The translations under genes were made by a program, and so were the position numbers. Under the pieces are notes generated by a model that saw only the letters and a program-made list of their open reading frames with translations, was not told the DNA's origin and did not search any database. A stretch of 64,000 nt of DNA. It comes from Rhizobium sp. P40RR-XXII (lineage in GTDB: Bacteria; Pseudomonadota; Alphaproteobacteria; Rhizobiales; Rhizobiaceae). The stretch is taken from positions 248,001-312,000 of the forward strand of contig NZ_JABAII010000004.1 in the NCBI RefSeq assembly GCF_012641405.1, in the 5' to 3' direction. Below are positions 18,542-27,525 of the stretch, in pieces (positions within the stretch are counted from its first letter, which is position 1; the number at the start of each line of letters is the position of its first letter).

Positions 18542-19468
18542 ATGTCCACGCCCGATCTCAATCTGCTCGTCACCCTGAATGTCCTGCTTGCCGAAGGCAG
18601 CGTTGCGCGCGCCGCCCGGCGACTGCGGCTGAGCCCATCCGCGATGAGCCGGCAGCTCGCCCGCCTGCGCGAGACGACGGGAGATCCGCTACTGGTCAGG
18701 GCCGGGCGCGGGCTTGTGCCGACGCCGCGGGCGCTGGAGTTGCGCGAAAGCGTCGGCCGGCTCGTGCAGGAGGTGGAAGCGGCCTTGCGCCCGGCGGAGA
18801 CCTTGAGTTTGAAACAGCTCGCCCGGACCTTCACCATCCGTACCCGCGAGGGTTTCGTGGAGAATTTCGGGCCTGCGCTGATCGCCCGCATCGCCGAGCA
18901 GGCACCCGGCGTGCGGCTCAATTTCACGCAGAAACTGGACAAGGACAGCACGCCGCTGCGGGACGGCACGATCGATCTCGAGACCGGCGTGGTGGGCGAC
19001 GATACCGGGCCGGAGCTGCGGACGCAGGCGCTGTTCCATGATCGCTTCATCGGAGTGGTGCGAAGCGGGCACCCGTTGAGCGAAGGGTTGATGACGCCGG
19101 AGCGTTATGCCGCCGGCCGGCATATCCTCGTCTCTCGGCGCGGATTGCAGAAGGGCCAGATCGACGAGGCGCTCGACGCGCTGGGACTGGAGCGGCAGAT
19201 CGCGACGATCGTCGGCAGCTTTTCGGCGGCGCTGGCCTTGGCGCGCGCTTCCGATCTGATCGTCAGCGTGCCGGAGCGGTATACGGGCAATTTGCGCGTC
19301 GGCATGCATAGTTTCGCGCTGCCAGTGCCGGCGTCGGATGTGACGATTTCGCTGCTCTGGCATCCCCGGCTGGATGCGGATCCGGCGCATCGCTGGCTGC
19401 GCGGCTCTATCCGCGATGTCTGCGCCGAGCGGCGCGCAAGCTCAGGAATGGGGCTCGAAGTCGGCTAA
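18542..19468 (+). CDS. LysR-family transcriptional regulator
   Basis: 308-residue LysR protein. The winged helix starts immediately (MSTPDLNLLVTLNVLLAEGS, LRLSPSAMSRQLARLRE), followed by a substrate-binding domain. It resembles the NodD/LinR-like LysR subgroup with DLNLLV at the N-terminus, but no nod box is seen here. It is divergent from the DHA2 efflux gene and is likely its regulator. The 3' end overlaps the convergent MarR gene by 27 bp (19442-19468). Confidence 0.88.
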   Translation: MSTPDLNLLVTLNVLLAEGSVARAARRLRLSPSAMSRQLARLRETTGDPLLVRAGRGLVPTPRALELRESVGRLVQEVEAALRPAETLSLKQLARTFTIRTREGFVENFGPALIARIAEQAPGVRLNFTQKLDKDSTPLRDGTIDLETGVVGDDTGPELRTQALFHDRFIGVVRSGHPLSEGLMTPERYAAGRHILVSRRGLQKGQIDEALDALGLERQIATIVGSFSAALALARASDLIVSVPERYTGNLRVGMHSFALPVPASDVTISLLWHPRLDADPAHRWLRGSIRDVCAERRASSGMGLEVG

Positions 19469-19933
19469 GTAGTTGCGCAGCAGGCCGTCAAGCGCCGTTC
19501 GCTCCTTGTCCGAGAGGGTCGAAACCAGCCGCGTCTGCGTTTCCACATGCGCCGTTACCGCTGCATCGATCAGCTCGAAGCCCTTCGGCGTCAGGGATAT
19601 CAGGAAGCTGCGACCGTCATTCGGGTTCTGGCTGCGGGCGACGAGGCCGGCTTTTTCCAGCTGGTCGATGCGATTGGTCATCGTGCCCGATGTCACCATC
19701 ATCGTCTCCATCAGGTCGCTAGGGGAGAGAGAATAGGGCTCGCCCGAGCGGCGCAGCGTTGCCAGCATATCGAAGTTCGCCGAATTCAGGTCGAAGCGGG
19801 CGAAGGTCTTGTCCATCTCGCGGGATAGATGAAGCGTGAGATTACGCATGCGCCCGAAGAGGCCCATGGCCGTTGTGTCGAGTTCCGGCCGTTCGCGGCG
19901 CCATTGGGCGAGAATTTTGTCGATGCGATCCAT
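19442..19933 (-). CDS. MarR-family transcriptional repressor
   Basis: 163-residue MarR protein with winged helix (LNSANFDMLATLRRSGEPYS, SPSDLMETMMVTSGTMTNRI, then the wing NPNDGRSFLISLT). It is divergent from an EamA exporter gene, and the 83-bp gap holds two palindromic sites that look like its operators. The likely logic is a ligand-released repressor acting on the exporter and on itself; the ligand is unknown. The C-terminal 9 codons overlap the end of the convergent LysR gene. Confidence 0.9.
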   Translation of the reverse strand: MDRIDKILAQWRRERPELDTTAMGLFGRMRNLTLHLSREMDKTFARFDLNSANFDMLATLRRSGEPYSLSPSDLMETMMVTSGTMTNRIDQLEKAGLVARSQNPNDGRSFLISLTPKGFELIDAAVTAHVETQTRLVSTLSDKERTALDGLLRNYLADFEPHS

Positions 19934-19957
19934 GGCGAGACCTCGCCATGAATTTAT

Positions 19958-19969
19958 CTTGACGTCAAG
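19958..19969. promoter_or_regulatory. MarR operator candidate 1
   Basis: CTTGACGTCAAG is a perfect 12-bp palindrome, extended on the left by TTTAT as in site 2. It lies 24 bp upstream of the marR start. Confidence 0.6.
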
Positions 19970-19979
19970 GCATTTCGGA

Positions 19980-19999
19980 TTATCTTGAGGTCAAGATAA
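19980..19999. promoter_or_regulatory. MarR operator candidate 2
   Basis: TTATCTTGA-GG-TCAAGATAA, a 9-bp inverted repeat sharing ATCTTGA with site 1. The two centres are 26 bp apart, and this one ends 17 bp before the EamA start, so a bound repressor would cover both divergent promoters. Confidence 0.7.
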
Positions 20000-20016
20000 A
20001 TTTCGGAATCAAGACC

Positions 20017-20919
20017 ATGAATCGCAATTTCGACCTGTTGCTGACCGCCATCGCGCCGGCGATCTGGGGCAGCACCTATCTGGTGACGACGCAGTTATTG
20101 CCGGCCGGCTACCCTCTTACGGTCGCCATGCTGCGCGCCCTGCCTGCCGGGCTGCTGCTGCTTGCCATCGTGCGGCGGCTGCCGCACGGCGTCTGGTGGC
20201 TGAAGTCGCTGGTCCTCGGCGCGCTGAATTTCTCCGTCTTCTGGTGGCTGCTGTTCATTTCCGCCTACCGGCTGCCGGGTGGCGTGGCGGCGACTGTCGG
20301 CGCCGTTCAGCCGCTGATCGTCATCGTGCTGGCGCGATTGCTGCTGGGTTCGCCGATCCGCAGTCTTTCCATTGTCGCCGCCGTTACGGGTATCGGCGGC
20401 GTCGCCCTGCTGATCCTGACGCCAAAGGCGACGCTCGATCCGATCGGCATCGCCGCCGGTATCGCCGGCGCCTTCTCCATGGCGGCCGGGACCGTGCTCA
20501 GCCGCCGCTGGCGGCCGGATGTTTCGCCGCTGACCTTTACGGCATGGCAGCTGACGGCGGGCGGCATGCTGTTGCTGCCGTTCGCGCTGCTGCTCGAGCC
20601 GCCGCTGCCGCATCTGACCGGCGCAAATCTTCTTGGCTTCATCTATCTCGGGCTGATCGGCGCGGCGCTGACTTACATTCTCTGGTTCCGGGGCCTGTCG
20701 CGGCTTGAGCCCTCGGTGGTCTCACCGCTCGGCTTCCTCAGCCCGACGACTGCCGTGATCCTGGGTTGGGCGGTGCTCGGCCAGCAGCTGAGCCCGATGC
20801 AGATGTTCGGCATCATCGTCGTCATCGGCAGCGTCTGGCTCAGCCAGCGGGCGCAGCAGGTTCCGCAGGTGGGAAGTTCGGCACAGACCGGGAGCCAGCC
20901 CGTCCTATCGAAGCGATAG
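20017..20919 (+). CDS. EamA-family (DMT) transporter
   Basis: 300-residue membrane protein with about ten helices in two EamA repeats (AIAPAIWGSTYLVTTQLLP near the N-terminus; second repeat from ~145, GIAGAFSMAAGTVLSRRW). The drug/metabolite transporter superfamily exports amino acids, purines or toxic compounds; the substrate is unknown. It is divergent from marR and is probably repressed through the two palindromes in between. The C-terminus is a short polar tail. A bidirectional terminator-like hairpin follows. Confidence 0.88.
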   Translation: MNRNFDLLLTAIAPAIWGSTYLVTTQLLPAGYPLTVAMLRALPAGLLLLAIVRRLPHGVWWLKSLVLGALNFSVFWWLLFISAYRLPGGVAATVGAVQPLIVIVLARLLLGSPIRSLSIVAAVTGIGGVALLILTPKATLDPIGIAAGIAGAFSMAAGTVLSRRWRPDVSPLTFTAWQLTAGGMLLLPFALLLEPPLPHLTGANLLGFIYLGLIGAALTYILWFRGLSRLEPSVVSPLGFLSPTTAVILGWAVLGQQLSPMQMFGIIVVIGSVWLSQRAQQVPQVGSSAQTGSQPVLSKR

Positions 20920-20942
20920 GATGAGCGAGTACGTCCACAAAC

Positions 20943-20970
20943 AAAAAGGGCGGCCATCGAGCCGCCCTTT
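20943..20970 (-). terminator. Terminator of leuC (shared with the EamA gene)
   Basis: AAAGGGCGGC (20945-20954) pairs with GCCGCCCTTT (20961-20970), loop CATCGA. On the minus strand it is followed by a T-run, so it best serves leuC; on the plus strand only TTTG follows. Confidence 0.75.
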
Positions 20971-20992
20971 GTCATTCATGTATTCGAACGGA

Positions 20993-22402
20993 TCAGTTCC
21001 ACTCGCGGATATCGACGAAGTGACCGGTGATTGCGGCGGCTGCGGCCATGGCGGGCGAGACCAGATGGGTGCGGCCCTTGAAGCCCTGGCGGCCTTCGAA
21101 GTTGCGGTTCGAGGTCGAAGCGCAGCGTTCGCCGGGCTTCAGGCGGTCGTCGTTCATGGCGAGGCACATCGAACAGCCAGGCTCGCGCCAATCGAAGCCG
21201 GCAGCCTTGAAGATCTTGTCGAGGCCTTCGGCTTCCGCCTGTTCCTTCACGAGGCCGGAGCCCGGAACGATCATGGCGTCGACGGTTGAAGCGACGGTCT
21301 TGCCTTCGACGACCTTGGCGACGGCGCGCAGGTCTTCGATGCGGCCGTTGGTGCAGGAGCCGATAAAGACGCGATCGACGTTGATCTCGGTCATCGGCGT
21401 GCCGGGCTTCAGGCCCATATAGTCGAGCGCGCGCCACTTGGAGGCACGCTTGGTCTCGTCCTGGATTTCATCCGGGTTCGGAACGATGCCCTGGATGGAG
21501 ACGACGTCTTCCGGCGAGGAGCCCCAGGAGACGATCGGCGGCAGGCTTGCGGCATCGAGCTTGACGATGCGGTCGTAATGCGCGCCTTCGTCGGACTGCA
21601 GCGTCTTCCAGTAAGCGATCGCCTGTTCCAGCGCTTCGCCCTTCGGCGCGCGCGGCTTGCCCTTGATGTATTCGAAGGTGGTCTCATCCGGAGCGATCAG
21701 GCCGGCGCGGGCGCCGCCTTCGATCGACATGTTGCAGATGGTCATGCGGCCTTCCATCGACAGCGAGCGAATGGCTTCGCCGGCATATTCGATGACATAG
21801 CCGGTACCGCCGGCGGTGCCGATCTCGCCGATGATGGCAAGGATGATGTCCTTGGCGGTGACGCCCGGTGGCAACTGGCCGTCGACCTGCACCAGCATGT
21901 TCTTCGCCTTCTTCTGAATCAGCGTCTGCGTGGCGAGCACATGCTCGACCTCGGAGGTGCCGATACCATGGGCCAGCGAGCCGAAGGCGCCGTGCGTCGA
22001 GGTATGGCTGTCGCCGCAGACGATGGTCATGCCGGGCAGGGTGAAGCCCTGCTCGGGGCCGATGATGTGGACGATGCCCTGACGCTTGTCGTTTTCGGAG
22101 TAATATTCGACGCCGAATTCGGCGGCATTCTTGGCGAGCTGCTCGACCTGGATGCGGCTTTCCTCGTTCTTGATGCCGAGATGGCGATCCGGCGAGGTGG
22201 GCACGTTGTGGTCGACGACAGCCAGCGTCTTCTGCGGGGCATGAACCTTGCGGCCGGTCATGCGCAAGCCTTCGAAGGCCTGCGGCGATGTCACCTCGTG
22301 AACGAGGTGACGGTCGATATAGAGAAGACAGGTGCCGTCATCCTGGGCGTCGACCAGGTGGTCATCCCAGATTTTGTCGTACAGTGTGCGTGGAGCGCTC
22401 AT
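20993..22402 (-). CDS. leuC: 3-isopropylmalate dehydratase, large subunit
   Basis: 469-residue aconitase-family subunit. It starts [37 protein letters not shown], the iron-sulfur cysteine in IGSCTNGR and the CSMC pair (residues ~410-413) are intact, as is the C-terminal [12 protein letters not shown]. With LeuD it isomerises 2- to 3-isopropylmalate in leucine synthesis. LeuD is not in the window, so in this genome the subunits are encoded apart. A small 44-codon frame ends 69 bp upstream on the same strand. Confidence 0.96.
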   Translation of the reverse strand: MSAPRTLYDKIWDDHLVDAQDDGTCLLYIDRHLVHEVTSPQAFEGLRMTGRKVHAPQKTLAVVDHNVPTSPDRHLGIKNEESRIQVEQLAKNAAEFGVEYYSENDKRQGIVHIIGPEQGFTLPGMTIVCGDSHTSTHGAFGSLAHGIGTSEVEHVLATQTLIQKKAKNMLVQVDGQLPPGVTAKDIILAIIGEIGTAGGTGYVIEYAGEAIRSLSMEGRMTICNMSIEGGARAGLIAPDETTFEYIKGKPRAPKGEALEQAIAYWKTLQSDEGAHYDRIVKLDAASLPPIVSWGSSPEDVVSIQGIVPNPDEIQDETKRASKWRALDYMGLKPGTPMTEINVDRVFIGSCTNGRIEDLRAVAKVVEGKTVASTVDAMIVPGSGLVKEQAEAEGLDKIFKAAGFDWREPGCSMCLAMNDDRLKPGERCASTSNRNFEGRQGFKGRTHLVSPAMAAAAAITGHFVDIREWN

Positions 22403-22471
22403 GGCTATAGATCCATATTGGCATTGCGAAAATGGGGATTGGCGGATCAGGACCGCCGGCCTCGGGTGTGA

Positions 22472-22606
22472 TCAGCGAAGTCGGCTGTTGAGCGCGCCCG
22501 AAATCATCGCAAAGAAACGTGCCGGCAGGCGCTTGTGGTCCTGCAGCACGAAAGCCGTGACGTATCGTCCGTCTTTGCTCATGATCTTATTCATGGCGAT
22601 GCTCAT
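22472..22606 (-). CDS. Small hypothetical protein (44 residues) upstream of leuC
   Basis: A 44-codon frame (ATG at 22606, CGGAAA upstream, TGA at 22472) encodes a basic peptide: MSKDGRYVTAFVLQDHKRLP near the middle and ISGALNSRLR at the end. The composition looks protein-like, without the Arg/Pro/Ala-rich bias of shadow frames. It sits between the amino-acid permease gene and leuC, all on the minus strand. It contains only four scattered Leu codons, so it is not an obvious leucine attenuation leader. The function is unknown. Confidence 0.5.
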   Translation of the reverse strand: MSIAMNKIMSKDGRYVTAFVLQDHKRLPARFFAMISGALNSRLR

Positions 22607-22674
22607 ATCAATTTTCCGAAGTCTCGGCAATGGTGACGATAGGGCGTGTTGGGGCCGACGTTCGGCCGCAGCCG

Positions 22675-23553
22675 CTACACCTGCACGTCGGGCGGCTGGC
22701 CGGCGCCGAGGCGAGGGAAGGCCGACCGGTCGGCGCCCGATCGCCGGCGCATCCAGGCTTCCAGCTGCCGCAGCAACAGCGACAGGCCGATCGTCAGCAG
22801 CAGATAGATGAAGGCAAGGATCGACAGCGTTTCGAAGTAGCGGAAATTGGCGGAATAATAGAGCTTGGCGAGCTGGCTGATATCGGCAACCCCGAGCACG
22901 GAGACCAGCGAGCTGTCCTTCACCATGGCGATGAAATCGTTTGACAGCGGCGGCAGGATGACCCGGATCGCCTGCGGGAAGACGACGAGCCGGAAGCGCT
23001 GGAAGCGGGTGAGGCCGAGCGCCTTTGCCGCCTCGATCTGGCCCTGGTCGACCGCCTGGATGCCGGCGCGGAAGATCTCGGCGATGAAGGACGAATAGGC
23101 GATCGTCAGCGCGATGATCGTGCGCCAGACGAAGGGTACATCGCGGGTGACAAGCGCATTTGCCCAGCCGGCGGAAACCAACGGAGAGATGACGACGTTG
23201 TAGCAGGCCACGAAGGCTGGCGTGCCGACGAAGGCGATGTAGGCGAGCAGCACCAGTATCGGGATACCGCGCACGATCTCGATATGGAAGCGCGCGACCT
23301 GCCGCAACATGAGAAAGTCCGACAGGCCAAGCAGCGCAAGCCCGAGGCCAAGCAGCATGGCGAGCGTAAAGGCCACCAGCGTCACGAAGATCGTGACGCC
23401 GATGCCATTGAGCAGAAGAGAGAAGATCTGGGCGTAAAGGCCGTTTGCCGCGATTGCGACGGAGGCGACGACGCCGAGTATGGCAAGGGCGACCAACCAC
23501 CAGGGAAAGTCATCCTGGCCGCGATGCCCGCCTGGGCCAGCCGTTGGTGCCAT
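22675..23553 (-). CDS. Polar amino-acid ABC transporter permease
   Basis: 292-residue permease of the His/Glu/Gln family. The EAA loop reads EAAKALGLTRFQRFRLVVFP, followed by QAIRVILPPLSNDFIAMVKD, both diagnostic. About six membrane helices are present; the N-terminus is a polar tail. It lies 34 bp downstream of its periplasmic binding protein gene. No ATP-binding subunit is encoded on either side (leuC downstream, rplS upstream), so the ATPase must come from elsewhere in the genome. Substrate likely a polar amino acid, by family only. Confidence 0.9.
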   Translation of the reverse strand: MAPTAGPGGHRGQDDFPWWLVALAILGVVASVAIAANGLYAQIFSLLLNGIGVTIFVTLVAFTLAMLLGLGLALLGLSDFLMLRQVARFHIEIVRGIPILVLLAYIAFVGTPAFVACYNVVISPLVSAGWANALVTRDVPFVWRTIIALTIAYSSFIAEIFRAGIQAVDQGQIEAAKALGLTRFQRFRLVVFPQAIRVILPPLSNDFIAMVKDSSLVSVLGVADISQLAKLYYSANFRYFETLSILAFIYLLLTIGLSLLLRQLEAWMRRRSGADRSAFPRLGAGQPPDVQV

Positions 23554-23587
23554 CAGAGCGGGCTTCCAGGATATCGATCTGCGGAGC

Positions 23588-24385
23588 TCATTGGCCCATC
23601 TTGTAGTCGAGGAACCATTTCTTGTTCAGCGCATCGAGCGTGCCGTCCGCCTTGAGGCTGGCGATGGCGGCATTGATCGGGGTGACGAGATCGGAGCCTT
23701 TCTGGAAGATGAAGCCGAAATCCTCGGAGCCGAGCGGGCCGCCGACGAGCTTCAGGCCGCCATTCGAAGCATCGACATAGCCCTTGCCGGCCGTGCCGTC
23801 CGTCAGCACCATGTCGACATCTCCGGTCTTCAGCGCCTGTACGGTGGCGCCGAAAGTTTCGAAGGTCTTGATGCGTGGGTTCTGCTCGTTGCCGTCGAGG
23901 ACTGAATAGACGGCGGTATAGAAGGGCGTTGTGCCCGGCTGCGCGCCGATCAATCCGTCCTTGAAGGCGGCGAAGCTCTTGGCATCGGTGAAGCGCTTCT
24001 CGTCGCCGCGCACCAGCATGAACTGTTCGGAGCGCATGTAGGGGTCGGAGAAATCGACCTTCTGCTTGCGGTCGTCCTTGATGGTGATGCCGGTCATGCC
24101 GATGTTGTATTGGCCTTCGGAGACAGCCTGAATCATCGCATCCCAGCTGGTGTTCTGGTACTCGACCTTGAAGTTCAGACGCTTGGCGATCTCGTTCATC
24201 GCGTCATATTCCCAGCCGATCGCCTTGTTCGTCTTTGGATCGATGAACTGCAGTGGCGGATAGGCATTCTCGGTCACGACGATGACAGTCTTGCCTTTGA
24301 GATCAGGCAGGTCGGCGGCGAAGGAAGCGAAGGGTGCAAGCACGAGGGCGCTGAGGCCCAGAAGGAACGAACGACGGAATGCCAT
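23588..24385 (-). CDS. Amino-acid ABC transporter substrate-binding protein
   Basis: 265-residue periplasmic binding protein (SBP family 3) with a Sec signal peptide ([17 protein letters not shown], cleavage after SFA). Family features: [30 protein letters not shown], and [20 protein letters not shown]. It delivers an amino acid to the adjacent permease. The ribosome binding site GGGGAG lies 6 bp before the ATG. Upstream, at 24458-24480, CCATGGCAA-N5-TTGCCATGG is a 9-bp palindrome that could be an operator. Confidence 0.9.
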   Translation of the reverse strand: MAFRRSFLLGLSALVLAPFASFAADLPDLKGKTVIVVTENAYPPLQFIDPKTNKAIGWEYDAMNEIAKRLNFKVEYQNTSWDAMIQAVSEGQYNIGMTGITIKDDRKQKVDFSDPYMRSEQFMLVRGDEKRFTDAKSFAAFKDGLIGAQPGTTPFYTAVYSVLDGNEQNPRIKTFETFGATVQALKTGDVDMVLTDGTAGKGYVDASNGGLKLVGGPLGSEDFGFIFQKGSDLVTPINAAIASLKADGTLDALNKKWFLDYKMGQ

Positions 24386-24561
24386 GAAAATCTCCCCGAA
24401 TGCTCTACATATTTGAATCCGCGCTAGCGTGGCGGAAAACTGTCATACTTGGAAAGCCCATGGCAAGGCCGTTGCCATGGCTGCGATCATAAAAATGGGA
24501 AAGCAACTCCAAGCGGATAGCTGGAGGAGAAAATTTGTTTCCGGCAGTGTGAAGCCGGGCA

Positions 24562-24590
24562 TCAAAAAAGGCGACCCGAAGGCCGCCTTT
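24562..24590 (-). terminator. Terminator of rplS
   Basis: On the minus strand AAAGGCGGCC pairs with GGTCGCCTTT (one mismatch, tetraloop TTCG), followed by TTTGA. It lies 28 bp after the rplS stop. Confidence 0.75.
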
Positions 24591-24618
24591 AATTGTCGCG
24601 ATCCGTGGGGATCGAAAC

Positions 24619-25161
24619 TTATTCTGCTGCCGGCTCGGCTGCTGCGGCTGCAGCAGCTTCTGCAGCGGCCTTTGCTTCGGCGGCTTCTGCTGCTGCCTTT
24701 TCGGCTGCGAGCGCCTGAGCGGCTGCAACCTTCTCGGCTTCGATGCGTGCCTTCTCTTCGGCGAGCGCCTGACGCTCGGCATCGTTGAGCTTGCGGGCGC
24801 GGGTGCCGGTGTTTTCGACGATACGGGCAGCCTTGCCGCGCAGGTCGCGCAGGTAGTAGAGCTTGGCGCGACGGACCTTACCGCGGCGAACGACTTCGAC
24901 GCTTTCGATCATCGGCGAGTAAACCGGGAATACGCGCTCGACGCCTTCGCCGTAGGAGATCTTGCGAACCGTGAAGTTTTCCTGCAGGCCGCCGCCGGAG
25001 CGAGCGATGCAAACGCCTTCATAGGCCTGAACGCGGGTACGGTTGCCTTCCGTGACCTTCACGTTGACGCGAAGGGTGTCGCCAGCGGAAAAGTCGGGGA
25101 GCGTGCGCTTGGCTTCGATCTTGGCAGCCTGTTCGGCTTCCAACTGTTGAATGATGTTCAT
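24619..25161 (-). CDS. rplS: Ribosomal protein bL19, with long Ala/Glu C-terminal tail
   Basis: The first ~115 residues are a normal bL19 ([20 protein letters not shown], then [40 protein letters not shown]). The remaining ~60 residues are a low-complexity Ala/Glu/Lys helix, making the protein 180 residues against ~115 in E. coli. Such extensions are known in rhizobial L19 proteins. bL19 sits at the 30S-50S interface. A promoter-like sequence 162 bp upstream and a terminator downstream suggest that it can be transcribed separately from trmD. Confidence 0.95.
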   Translation of the reverse strand: MNIIQQLEAEQAAKIEAKRTLPDFSAGDTLRVNVKVTEGNRTRVQAYEGVCIARSGGGLQENFTVRKISYGEGVERVFPVYSPMIESVEVVRRGKVRRAKLYYLRDLRGKAARIVENTGTRARKLNDAERQALAEEKARIEAEKVAAAQALAAEKAAAEAAEAKAAAEAAAAAAAEPAAE

Positions 25162-25323
25162 AGTATCAACCTCGTTGTTGCTTCAACAGCCAGAGCGCCC
25201 TGAACGATCTTTATCCCTGGTCGGACCTTCAAGGTCTCGCCTCGGATATATGCCTGTTACGGCAGGGGCGGATACGTCTGCTTTTCTTTGGTGGTTGATG
25301 GGAAATTTCCCATGCCGGGCGCG

Positions 25324-25352
25324 CACATACCCTATTGTCACGCCTTTGTCAC
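25324..25352 (-). promoter_or_regulatory. Candidate promoter of rplS
   Basis: On the minus strand GTGACA (25352-25347), a 17-base spacer and TATGTG (25329-25324) resemble a sigma-70 promoter. It would leave a leader of ~150 bases before rplS, in a 278-bp gap that otherwise shows no gene. Confidence 0.4.
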
Positions 25353-25439
25353 CCCTTGCAGCCGAATTAAGTGGGCTTTATTGCCGTGCAAGCGGCTTAG
25401 AACGGCAATTTATCATACATCCCATTGCCTGGATACCGC

Positions 25440-25859
25440 TCAGGTCTTCTTCGGTTTTTTCCGCGTCGATGCGTTCAGGGCGGCCGCGGCGCGAATGAGC
25501 GCCTTCAGCGCTTCTTCGTCGATATCCTCGTTCTCGTGGATATCGATGGCGCGTCTCGTGTTGCCTTCGAGGCTGGAGTTGAAGAGGCGGGAGGGATCCT
25601 CCAGCGAGGCGCCTTTCGCGAAGGTCAGCTTCACGGCGCTCTTATAGGTCTCGCCGGTGCAGATGATGCCCTCATGCGACCATACCGGCACCCCGCGCCA
25701 TTTCAGCTCCTCGATCACATCGGGTTCCGCCTCTTTGATGAGGGCGCGGACTTTGCTCAAGGTCTTGCCGCGCCAGTCGCCCAGTTCCCGGATCTTGTTG
25801 CTGATCAGTTGAGAAGCGGAGCCTGCCTGTTCGGCTTCCGTTGCGTTGTCTTTCGCCAT
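25440..25859 (-). CDS. DUF1801 domain protein
   Basis: 139-residue cytoplasmic protein with the DUF1801 (YdhG-like) fold: WRGKTLSKVRALIKEAEPDV, IEELKWRGVPVWSHEGIICT, and a C-terminal basic tail. The function of the family is unknown. I chose the ATG at 25859 because AGGAGG lies 8 bp upstream; an earlier start at 25916 has no site. It interrupts the usual trmD-rplS junction (163 bp after trmD, 278 bp before rplS). Confidence 0.85.
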   Translation of the reverse strand: MAKDNATEAEQAGSASQLISNKIRELGDWRGKTLSKVRALIKEAEPDVIEELKWRGVPVWSHEGIICTGETYKSAVKLTFAKGASLEDPSRLFNSSLEGNTRRAIDIHENEDIDEEALKALIRAAAALNASTRKKPKKT

Positions 25860-26022
25860 TGATGTGACCTCCTGCCCTTTGGTACCGACCCCAGCCCTTT
25901 TATCGCTAGATTGCATTTAGCGCCATGACGTGGAATCCGGTCTTGCATCCGGCCGCCATCGCTGGGCCAGACGGCCGATTTCAGCGGCTATGCCTGCCCG
26001 GTTGACAGCGATGCGAGAGCCT

Positions 26023-26730
26023 TCATCGGGAGCCGGTCTGTTTCCCCGACGGCTTCTCCAGCAGATCCGGCCTGCGCTCCCGCGTCAGCTCTTCGGCCTT
26101 CTCCCTCTGCCATTTGGCGATGGCCGCGTGATTGCCCGAGGTGAGCACGGCGGGGATCTCATTGCCTTCCCAGATCTGCGGGCGTGTGTAGTGCGGATGC
26201 TCCAGCAGACCGCCCTCGAAGCTTTCATGCAGGCCGGAGAGGTCGTTGCCCATGACGCCAGGTAGGATGCGGATGATGGCGTCGAGCAGGATCAGTGCGG
26301 CCGGTTCGCCGCCCGAAAGGATATAGTCGCCGATCGAGACTTCCTCGAGGTCGCGGCCGTCGATGACACGCTGGTCGACGCCTTCGAAGCGGCCGCAAAC
26401 GATGATGACGCCGTCGCCGCGTGCCAGCTCGCGCACGCGCTTCTGCGTCAGCGGCTTGCCGCGCGGGCTCATCAATAGTCGCGGGCGGTGATCGTTTTCG
26501 CTGGCATGGTCGATGGCGCGGGCAAGCACATCCGGCTTCAGCACCATGCCGGCGCCGCCGCCGGCCGGCGTGTCGTCGACGGTGCGGTGCCGGTCGGTGG
26601 CGAAATCGCGGATCTGCATGGTGTCCAGCGACCATTGCCCGCGTTCCATCGCCTTGCCGGCGAGCGACGTGCCGAGATGACCGGGAAACATCTCGGGATA
26701 AAGCGTCAGGATGGTCGCCCGGAAACTCAT
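26023..26730 (-). CDS. trmD: tRNA (guanine37-N1)-methyltransferase
   Basis: 235-residue SPOUT enzyme: [16 protein letters not shown] at the start, [20 protein letters not shown], and the trefoil-knot SAM pocket [19 protein letters not shown]. It methylates G37 of tRNAs reading CNN codons, preventing +1 frameshifts. It starts 24 bp after rimM in the classical rpsP-rimM-trmD-rplS order. I chose the ATG at 26730. The C-terminus carries a short basic tail. Confidence 0.96.
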   Translation of the reverse strand: MSFRATILTLYPEMFPGHLGTSLAGKAMERGQWSLDTMQIRDFATDRHRTVDDTPAGGGAGMVLKPDVLARAIDHASENDHRPRLLMSPRGKPLTQKRVRELARGDGVIIVCGRFEGVDQRVIDGRDLEEVSIGDYILSGGEPAALILLDAIIRILPGVMGNDLSGLHESFEGGLLEHPHYTRPQIWEGNEIPAVLTSGNHAAIAKWQREKAEELTRERRPDLLEKPSGKQTGSR

Positions 26731-26754
26731 GGCGCGGTCACTTCCCAATGAGGA

Positions 26755-27327
26755 TTACTTCTTTGTCTTGTCCTGCGGCTTTTCCGGCTTGCCGATGAGA
26801 TCGTCGGGGCTGTCGATCAGGCCGGCGGCGAGCGGATCGATCAGGAGCTTGCCGCCCTCGAGATCGATTTCGAGCACGGCGGCTTCGGAAAAGGGGATCA
26901 GCACGGGACGCTTGCCCGGACCCTTGAGTTCGAGGAGGTCGCCGGCGCCGAAATCATAGACGCCGGTGACGGTGCCGTAGCCGATTCCCTCGTCGTCGAC
27001 GGCTTCGAGCCCTTCGAGATCGGCGTAGAAGAATTCGTCGTCGTCGAGTTCATCATCAGGCAGGTTGTCGCGCTCGATGTAGAGTTCCAGGCCGTTCAGC
27101 GCCTCGGCGGCACTACGGTCGTTGATGCCGCGGAAGCGCACCACCACGACGTTTTTGGCTTCGCGAATCTCAAGCACTTCGAAGCTGCGGCCGTCCTTGC
27201 TGTGCAGGTGGCCATAGTCACCGAGCGCGGTCGGGTCCGACGTATAGGTGCGGGCGCGCACTTCGCCTCTCAGGCCCTGTGCCGCGCCGATCGTCGCCAT
27301 CAATACCGGGTTTTGCAGTTTCGTCAT
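26755..27327 (-). CDS. rimM: Ribosome maturation factor RimM
   Basis: 190-residue protein with the RimM N-domain (NPVLMATIGAAQGLRGEVRA) and a PRC-barrel C-domain (YGTVTGVYDFGAGDLLELKG, VLIPFSEAAVLEIDLEGGKL), which assists maturation of the 30S head around uS19. The tail is Lys/Asp rich. The ATG at 27327 is preceded by GAAGAG. Unlike in E. coli, a strong terminator and a palindromic element separate it from rpsP, so it may use its own promoter. Confidence 0.92.
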   Translation of the reverse strand: MTKLQNPVLMATIGAAQGLRGEVRARTYTSDPTALGDYGHLHSKDGRSFEVLEIREAKNVVVVRFRGINDRSAAEALNGLELYIERDNLPDDELDDDEFFYADLEGLEAVDDEGIGYGTVTGVYDFGAGDLLELKGPGKRPVLIPFSEAAVLEIDLEGGKLLIDPLAAGLIDSPDDLIGKPEKPQDKTKK

Positions 27328-27348
27328 GGTCTCTTCGCCGATTGCCGG

Positions 27349-27430
27349 GATCACTGCATAATTCCGGAATCGATTTAAGGAATTATGCAGTGATCTAAAG
27401 TGCTGCAGCGACCTTTGCGCGGCGCTGTAG
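27349..27430. repeat. Palindromic intergenic element between rpsP and rimM
   Basis: GATCACTGCATAATTCC (27349-27365) is repeated inverted without mismatch at 27379-27395 around a 13-base loop; a second imperfect stem, CTGCAGCG/CGCTGTAG, follows (27403-27430). The arrangement resembles a known family of rhizobial repeats, here apparently shortened. It lies 21 bp upstream of rimM. Confidence 0.75.
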
Positions 27431-27464
27431 TTGCGTTCTCTCATAGGCTGAACATCTGCCGATG

Positions 27465-27502
27465 GGAAACAAAAAACGGGCGGCATGTCACCATGCCGCC
27501 CG
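27465..27502 (-). terminator. Strong terminator after rpsP
   Basis: On the minus strand CGGGCGGCATG pairs perfectly with CATGCCGCCCG around a four-base loop and is followed by TTTTTTGTTT. It lies 23 bp past the rpsP stop and should separate rpsP from rimM. Confidence 0.85.
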
Positions 27503-27525
27503 CTTTCGACAGTCACAAGGACTGA

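Noticed and set aside
22472..22606. Leucine attenuation leader peptide for leuC
   Set aside because: Only four scattered Leu codons and no terminator/antiterminator pair with a T-run in the 69 bp before leuC.
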